Positions 57,588-64,000 of a DNA stretch of 64,000 nt are shown in pieces. The notes under the pieces were generated by a model. That model had not been told where the DNA came from and searched no databases. It saw nothing but the letters and a program-made list of their open reading frames with translations. The position numbers and the translations under genes were made by a program. This DNA comes from Adiantum capillus-veneris (lineage: Eukaryota > Streptophyta > Polypodiopsida > Polypodiales > Pteridaceae): NCBI GenBank assembly GCA_014529385.2, contig CM043942.1, forward strand, positions 5,046,501-5,110,500. The letters run 5' to 3'. Numbering within the stretch: the stretch's first letter is position 1; every line of letters starts with the position of its first letter.

Positions 57588-58860
57588 ATGGCTGACAACA
57601 ACACAAATGTGTTCAAGATGTTTACTGCTGAGGACAGGTTGGATGGGGACAATTAACCTATAGCGGCTAATATGATGCAACACGTTCTTGTGTCAAAGGG
57701 CGTCTGGAATATTGTGCAGAGCATTGATGTACGTCCTGGTTCTGAGGATGTTGCAGGTCTTGCTGGAAGGATTGCTACTATTAGAGTTGTTTTGCCTACG
57801 GTAAAACAAGCTCATTGGGATGTAAAGGATGCGTAGGCTCATGCATTGACTGTGTTGTCTGTGAAGCACACCATTGTTCCTCACATCCGTTGAGCAAAAT
57901 CTGCAAAACAGGCTTGGGATATTTTGGCTGGTCTTTATCCAAGTTGCAATGAGGCTAAAATTGCTTTGCTGCGTAAAGAGCTGGAGTCGAAGATTATGCA
58001 TGAGGAAGATGATATGGCCACTTTTCTTGTTGGTGTCAAGGATATCAATGAGCAACTTATTTTTGCAGGTGAAGTCATTTCAAACAATTCCCTTGTGCAG
58101 ACTGTTCTTGATGCCTTACCAGATTCCTACCAGCCTTTCGCTAGTACTTGAGGACTGATGATCCAAGGAAATCCTGAAGGTGTCAAGTTTGATGCATTAT
58201 GCACATTGATGTTGCGAGTCACTTTTCAAAAAAAAAACAAGACTAGGCAGCGTGCAGTTGAACAAGCATTTATCGCTTCTCAAAAGTTCTGCTGCGAGTG
58301 GCAAAACTTTTGTTCCTAATGCTTCTGCTGCTGGTAGCAATTTGTCTGGAAATTCGGGTGATAAGGGCAAAAAGAAGATGCGTTGCCGTTATTGTAAAGC
58401 TAATGATCACTTGATCAAGTTGTGTCCTAAGTTGAAGGCCAAAGAGGCTAAGAAGAAAGAGGGTGGTTCCACTGCAACTGCTGGTTCCACTACAAATGCA
58501 GCCATTGTTGAGTTTTCTGTAAAAGGAGACTGTAATGTTGATGTTGATGCAGAATGGGCTTTGAGCGTAGAGTGCACTTACAATCCTTCTATCCATGATG
58601 CGTGCTTGTCAGTTGCTGCAGATTCACATGTGTGGTATTTCGACAGTGGTGCTACAAAGCACATTACCTCACATCGTGAATTGTTCACCTCTCTTGAGTC
58701 TGTCCCTCATGGGAATTCAGTCACTTGTGCCAACAATGCCTCTTATCCGGTTCAGGGAGTTCTTTCACACTTGTTGATGCACTTTATGTACGTGGGATCA
58801 AGAAGAATCTCTTATCTGTATCCGCGCTTGCTAAACTTGGACTTGTAGTCAAATTTGTGG
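57588..58860 (+). pseudogene. Copia gag-protease, broken
   Basis: The ATG at 57588 (MADNNTNVFKMF) matches the intact gag at 741, but stops occur near 57654, 57835, 57891 and 58149 and a frameshift lies near 58230-58290. The second frame holds the knuckle CRYCKANDHLIKLC, EWALSVECTY and the intact protease active site DSGATKHITS (about 58650-58680). A shift near 58745 ends it. Confidence 0.85.
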
Positions 58861-59681
58861 ATGAAAAATGTACAGTTCATGATCTCAGTTTTGGTGATGA
58901 AATTGTTGCATCTGGCCTTTTGTGCCATGGGCTGTATGAGCTCATTTTGTATGACAAGTGTGGACAAAATTTTACAAATGTTGTTGCAGATTCAAGGGCT
59001 ATTTCGGATGCAAAACTCTAACATGCACGTTTTGGTCATCTAAATTTTGTCAACTTGCTGCGTTTGCAGAAATCTGATATGGTTGCTTCTTTGCCGCGTC
59101 TCGAAGCACCTTTCAAACATGTTTGTGAAGGCTGTATTTTGGGTAAGATGCAGCATTCTAAGTTTTCAAAGTATGGTTCAGTTCGGGCCACATGCACGTT
59201 GCATCTTGTGCATAGTGATGTTTGTGGCCGATGCAAACTCCGTCCTTGGGCAATTACCTTTACTTCATGACTTTCATTGATGATTACTCCAGGCATGCAT
59301 GGGTATTTCCGCTTAAAGCGAAGTTCGAAGTTTTTATGTGCTTCAAACAATTTTTGGCTATGGCTGAAAATGTCTCAAAATGTACTATGGGCACCCTCCG
59401 TTTCGATCGGGGGAGGGAGTATATGTCTCATGAATTCAATGCATTTCTAGCTAGTCGTGGGATAAAACACCAATGTACAGTGCCTTATACACCTTACCAA
59501 ATTGGTGTTGCTGAGAAAAAAACAAGTCACTTACAAAATGGCACTATGTATGGTCAAAAGTCAAGCTTTGCCGCATTCTTTTTGTCTTGACGCCATTATG
59601 TATGCCACTTACGTACTAAACAGGTGTCCTACAAAAGCTTTGCAGTCTATTACTCCATATGAAGCATGGCATGATAGAAAG
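58861..59681 (+). pseudogene. Copia gag-pre-integrase and integrase (partial), broken
   Basis: HARFGHLNFVNLLRLQKSD (zinc-finger His pair) and CEGCILGK (Cys pair) are followed by the catalytic Asp in HSDVCG, a frameshift near 59230, YFMTFIDDYSRHAWVFPLK, the second Asp in RFDRGREY and the Glu in GVAEKK. A shift near 59550 leads to YATYVLNRCPTKALQSITPYE and the break at 59682. Confidence 0.85.
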
Positions 59682-60742
59682 TGTTGCTGACAGGCCAACC
59701 TTTCAACAACGCTTCCACAAATATTCCTCAAAGATTCTCTAAAGATTCCATATTAAGATGCTGATGAAGTGATGAAGATGAAGATGGATGTTGTAAATTG
59801 GAAGATACATGCTCATGGACATCATCGAATATCCCGTTATTATTATTTTGAGCCATTATGGCCACTTTTGTAATGTTTACAAGAACTTTATATTTTAAGT
59901 CAGCAAATGTATTTTGGCAGCAGATGCTTGTTGGATGAGCAAAGCCAGCTCACGGTGTTGTAATTAAGCTCTATAGAAGCCTAGGGACAAATCAGGTCAT
60001 TTTGGCCGGACATTAGGTTTTCTAAGGCTTAGTATATAAACCAAAACCTAAAGCTTTGTAAGGCGAATTCTAATAATCTTATCTTCTCTGTCGACTGGGA
60101 GACTATGAGAGAGTGAGAGTGTGTGTGTGTGTGTGTGCTTCAAGAGCTACGATGGTTGGAATCACAAACGGAGAGCAGCAGCGTGTTGCACACGAGGAGA
60201 GCTATGTGTTGATGCTTACATCACGTGCCTTTGTCTGTGTTTTGGCAGATTCACCCGTGAGCTACTTTTGGAGTTTCGGTGAGTAAACGTTGTCCGTTTT
60301 TGCATTTCAGCATATCCGTGTGATTAGAGTGAGTAGAGCTACGCATTAGGCATCTTAGTTTTTGGAAACTTTGACCTGCAAAAACCTGTCAGACATCCTA
60401 TGTGATTCTACACCGGGTGTTTTTGGGTAGGGTTTTGGGTCACGAACCTTAGGGAGAGTGGCCTATTGGTGTTGATAGGATATCCCTCAAGTTTCGTAGC
60501 ATTTCAAGAACGTCTAATGGGCTTTTGGCTTGCGGTAGCATCATAGGAGACTCTCACATTCACAGAACCAATGGCATGTAGATTTGATATCTCTATAGGA
60601 AGTAGTCATTAGTCGGTCGAGTAGAGGCTGACACCCTTTGCTTGCTTCCACGTGCCTGCGGGTCGAGCTCCGTCCTCAGTTGACATTATATGTTAGGTGA
60701 GTTCTCGCTATGCTGACGTCCGTTGCGGGGTATCTGCCAACA
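59682..60742 (+). repeat. 5' LTR of the divergent gypsy (1061 bp)
   Basis: TGTTGCTGACAGGCC…TATCTGCCAACA, with TGTT/AACA ends, a TATA box (TATATAAA, 60033-60040), a (GT)n run near 60120-60138 and a C/T-rich segment. One copy only, so not datable here. Confidence 0.75.
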
Positions 60743-60743
60743 T

Positions 60744-60761
60744 TGGCGCCTTTGCCGAGGA
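60744..60761 (+). other. Primer-binding site, tRNA-Asp type
   Basis: TGGCGCCTTTGCCGAGGA one base after the LTR end resembles TGGCGCCGTTGCCGGGGA, the complement of plant tRNA-Asp, with two mismatches. Confidence 0.7.
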
Positions 60762-61693
60762 CGAGGGCCCTAAGTAGGTGACCGAGACTAGTCCTTGAGG
60801 ATAGAGGTCCCTCTAGATTGCCAGAGTCTTATTTTACATTAGATAGGATCAGAGAGTGGTGGATTCTCTAGGTCTTAGGAGGAGTCTAGGGAGTGTGTGT
60901 CTGGCCTAGATCCTTCGACTTAGGTAGTATTAGGTAAGAGGATAGGCTGTGGTGAGAAGAGTGGAGTTGGAGTGGTAGATGCGGTGAGAGGTTAGCTTGA
61001 GAGTCCGCGCGAGGCCATGAAGCAACTTAGACACCCAAAATCACCATCCCATGTGATGAGTAGGAGTAGAGTAAGTAGGACGTACTGATTTTGATCTTGA
61101 GCATATCATGCATGTCATATTTGCTACTAGGCTCATCAAAGTTGTGAAAACATAAAATCAAGGAAAAAGTAAAATTGCATTTGGATGCTTGCTTGATGAT
61201 TGATAATTGTTGTGAGTAGTCAAAAAGGGGTTGGTAGAGCTTAAGAGAAAGTTAGAACTGAAAAAATCACAATTCTGTCATTGGGGACATCCTACGCGTA
61301 GGATGTCTCTAGAGGTAAAACTGTGAATATTTTGAAAATTATGATATCACCAATGTGTTTAGTGGAGGTAGGTTTTACCCTAAGTACGTGTTGAGTTGAG
61401 TGTTTTCCAAAAATTATGATATCACCAATGTATTTAGTGGAGGTAGGTTTTACCCTAAGTACGTGTTGAGTGTTTTCCCATGTTTTTTATGTCTAAAAGT
61501 CAAAAGGCGAAGTCAGAAAGCGAAAAAATCATAAATTGCTTGTTTTGGATGATTTTGACATCCAATTGAATTTCTGAGCATATCACTGTGTTTCTAGACT
61601 TGAGGAGAATCTTTGGACTAGATCTTGCTTCATTTTGAGCTAGAAAAAATTTGGGCGTAGTATGTCTCCAGGGGGTTCTCTTATCCACTTATT
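60762..61693 (+). other. Leader or decayed gag region of the divergent gypsy
   Basis: No gag domain or zinc knuckle is recognised. It contains a 75-bp tandem duplication (AAAATTATGATATCACCAAT at 61335 and 61410). The element may lack gag, or gag has decayed beyond reading. Confidence 0.5.
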
Positions 61694-62392
61694 TTGGGGC
61701 AACCCTACATTACGTCTGTGCAAATGGAGACGAAGGTGTTAGATGATGGCGTGACCTATGCAAGGATTTGGAGCCAAGATGATAAAAGAGCTGTTCAATT
61801 TATGACTGTATGTGCTGACCATGCCAAGAATAAATATAGTTTACGTGATCATTCATTACCAAAGATACGCAAGGAGTTTAAAGAACACAGATTTGCACAT
61901 AATTTTCTTGACGAGCCACTATAAAGTGGGACTATTGTGGTACAGGTGAGGAGGAGTTCTTGCAAAGAGAATATTTCTCTTTGAGATTTTTGGGGTTGAC
62001 GTCCGTATCTTACAAGAAACTGAATGATTTGCCTAAGAGGGAGAGACAATATGTTTCACGTATTCAAAGTGAATTGCAGGGATGTGATGTCCTTGAATCA
62101 AATGATGTGATTTGAAGAATCTTCAAAGAGGTTTCTTATTGACACTATGTTAGAGCTTGAGGAGATCATGCAATACATGTTACAAAGTGGAATTGAAGTT
62201 GTTAAAGTACACTCAATGGACATGTATGAAGAGATGGACATATATGAGTCACTTATCCATATTGAGGATGATTTGGGTAAAGCAATTGAAGCACAAGTAG
62301 AGACAAAGTACAAGACTGTTGCAAAGAAAGTGAGACCAGTGTCTACCACTCTACTAGAAGGAAGTGATGAGGTGATCAAGGAAGCTTCTTGA
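61694..62392 (+). pseudogene. Protease tail and linker of divergent gypsy pol
   Basis: MGQPYITSVQMETKVLDDG near 61694 resembles the C-terminal (L/M)GQP motif of retropepsins; the DTG half is not seen upstream. After stops, the frame 62147-62392 is acidic and helical with no recognised domain. Confidence 0.4.
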
Positions 62393-62511
62393 TAGCCTAT
62401 GCTTAGAAATCTGAAGAACATTGTACATAAGTTTACTAAGGAGACATTGAAACAATTGAGATTGGAGAAGATGGTTTCCTCAACAAAGAGGAAATCAAAT
62501 GCTTTCAAGGT

Positions 62512-63250
62512 ATGCTCAAAAAACACGGTAGAGCTTTTTCTTTTGAGCCAGGTAAGATTTGGTGTGTGGATCCAAGTGTTGTTTCACCTATGGTTATACT
62601 CACTATTTCTCACTTTCCATGGAGCTTACGTCCCATTCCATTTCCTAGTGCTCACTTGCCAAAGCTTGTTGATTTGCTTAATGAGAAGATACAAATGGGC
62701 ATTTTGCAGCCATCATATGCACCATACTCCAATCAATGATTCACTATTCTGAAGAAAAATGGTTTTTTAAGGTTCATACAAGACATGCAACCGGTTAACA
62801 AGGTAACAATCTGCAATGTTGGTACTGGCCCAATTGTGGATAAATTTGCTTAGGCTTTGCAGGTAGATCTATTTACTCCATGGGTGATCTTTACTGTGGA
62901 TACAAACAATTTCAGCTAGCTTTGGAGAGCGGGGATCTTACTATGATCCACACTCCTCTCGGTTTAGTAAGGATGTGCACTCTGTCACAGGGTGCTACTA
63001 ATTTTGTAGCTCATATGATAAATGACATGAATAAGGCATTAAGGGACTTTATCCCTCATGTTACTATGCCTTTCATTGATGATCTACCAATTAAAGGGTG
63101 TGAAGAAGGGTCGAAAGATGAGGTAAAAGATCAGAGGAGGTGCCGGCGGTTTGTTGCTCAACATATTGCTGATTGTGATGCTATTTTATCCAGGCTTGAA
63201 GAAGTTAACTTAACACTTTCATGGCAAAAATCAACTTTTGGTGCTAAATA
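62512..63250 (+). pseudogene. Divergent gypsy reverse transcriptase, broken
   Basis: WSLRPIPFPSAHLPKLVDLL, then QMGILQPSYAPYSN (stop near 62737), FLRFIQDMQPVNKVTI, YGCGYKQFQLALE-like sequence (62885-62925), HTPLGLVRMCTLSQGATN and the catalytic FIDDLPIKG at about 63072-63100, then a thumb-like segment with RRFVAQHIADCDAILSRL. The usual Tyr/Val before DD is replaced by Ile and the FGLTNAP-type motif by GATN, both unlike the large gypsy element. Confidence 0.78.
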
Positions 63251-64000
63251 GTTTTAATTGTGCAACATATGTGCATTCCAAAGGTAGAAGGCCAAGTCCA
63301 GCTAAAGTTGAAGCTATCCAGAAGATGAAGGAAACATGCTCTTCAGTTACTTAAATTCATCGGTTTTTCGGTGCGCGTGTATTCTACCTTATTTGGTTGC
63401 CACATTTTGGTAATGTTGCAGAGGTGCTTTATCAATTGCGAAGGAAAGGCAAAAGATTTGTTTGGGAAGAAGTTCACACGCAGGCTATCACAAAACTAAA
63501 GAAGATGCTTCTCGAGGCTCCAACCTCAAGGAAAGTCGACTACAAATGCAAAAGGCCAATAATTTTCACAATTGACACTAGCCCAACATGTATAGGGTGG
63601 GCTATAGCTCAACATGATGCAGAAGAACATAGGCATGCAGTTCAATTTAGGGCAAAGGTGCTCAATGCTCATCAGCGAGGTTACCCACAGGTTAAGAGAG
63701 AACTTTGGGGAGTTTCTAGTGCTCTAAGGTCTGATAAAGAATATTTTACTGGGGCTTCAATCATGGTAGAAACAGATTGCTTTTTGCTACTTATAGGGAT
63801 GATTGCAAATTGATCTACTCTAGACATTGCTATGCTACGGTGCATAGCCTATACTAAGTCAGCTAACCCTAACTTTTGTCATATTGGAGGTAGAGATAAT
63901 CATGTTGTAGATATGTTATCAAGAGCTAGGTTTGAAGATGAAGAAGAGATGCTTACCACAAGTGGTGATGTTGGCTTTAAGTTCTATACTTATTCTTATT
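63251..64000 (+). pseudogene. Divergent gypsy connection and RNase H (partial at window edge)
   Basis: After shifts at 63250-63395 the frame 63397-63813 has FVWEEVHTQAITKLKKMLLE, PIIFTIDTSPTCIGWAIAQ (catalytic Asp), QRGYPQVKRELWGV (Glu position) and IMVETDCFLLL (Asp). After the TGA near 63811 the same frame continues to HIGGRDNHVVDMLSRARF (Asp). The catalytic acids are retained. Confidence 0.75.

Larger units (their letters stand above)
57001..59681 (+). mobile_element. Copia family A, truncated by a gypsy insertion
   Basis: 5' LTR 57001-57227, primer site 57230-57241 (TGGTTTCAGAGC, one change from TGGTATCAGAGC), gag, zinc knuckle, protease and the first part of integrase. It is interrupted at 59682, where the codons for AWHDRK meet a new LTR. 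The rest may lie to the right of the window. Confidence 0.9.
59682..64000 (+). mobile_element. Divergent Ty3/gypsy element, 5' part, cut by window edge
   Basis: LTR 59682-60742, tRNA-Asp-type primer site, leader, a protease tail, reverse transcriptase and RNase H, all with stops or shifts. Inserted in the family A copia. The 3' end and target duplication lie outside the window. Its pol motifs differ from the large gypsy element at 18935-32648, so it is a separate lineage. Confidence 0.82.

Overview
This window is nuclear DNA of a land plant. It is almost entirely layered retrotransposons, with one plausible host gene. The plant assignment rests on Ty1/copia and Ty3/gypsy elements with plant-type primer-binding sites (initiator tRNA-Met and tRNA-Asp), an L1-like LINE, a SAUR-like auxin-responsive ORF, and pentatricopeptide-repeat (PPR) gene fragments carried inside an LTR. 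The very long (TC)n arrays, the PPR debris and an unusual Ty3-type pol would suit a fern or another spore-bearing plant with a large genome. That narrower guess is inference only.

Layout. 1-1330: minus-strand copia with an open gag and a 227-bp LTR. 1331-14422: old, mostly unreadable intergenic DNA with a hairpin-bearing minisatellite (5480-6115), several short tandem duplications and a decayed copia (about 9645-11340). 14423-14863: minus-strand SAUR-like gene. 17485-18934: broken copia with a partial LTR. 18935-32648: a complete but inactivated 13.7-kb Ty3/gypsy element. 32769-32990: another LTR of the first copia family. 33283-34096: TC-tailed repeats. 34288-41893: an LTR element with 2.37-kb LTRs, no recognisable pol, a decayed acidic reading frame of about 650 codons, and PPR fragments in both LTRs. 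42166-48144: a minus-strand internally deleted relative of the large gypsy element. 48827-54374: a complete copia with near-identical LTRs but crippled genes. 54703-55058: a palindrome flanked by complementary microsatellites. 55394-57000: a LINE (ORF1 and endonuclease) cut by a copia (57001-59681), which is itself cut by a divergent Ty3/gypsy element (59682 to beyond the window).

The best candidate for something undescribed is the 3' module of the large gypsy element. After integrase, the same reading frame continues for about 390 codons. It starts with a second retropepsin-like domain (DTGA, then LGRTWM) and carries four W(V/I)PK motifs. It is followed by a conserved TATA box, an acidic ORF of about 141 codons and a small hydrophobic ORF. 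The internally deleted relative at 42166-48144 has lost most of gag and all of PR, RT, RNase H and integrase, but has kept nearly this whole module. Several in-frame stops of the large copy read as sense codons there, so the module was coding in their common ancestor.

Nested insertions with matching target duplications (CACAC for the deletion derivative, CCACT for the copia) order the events. The TC-tailed repeats and LINE came first, then copia and gypsy insertions, and the copia at 48827-54374 is the youngest datable one (LTRs differ at 2 of 192 positions).
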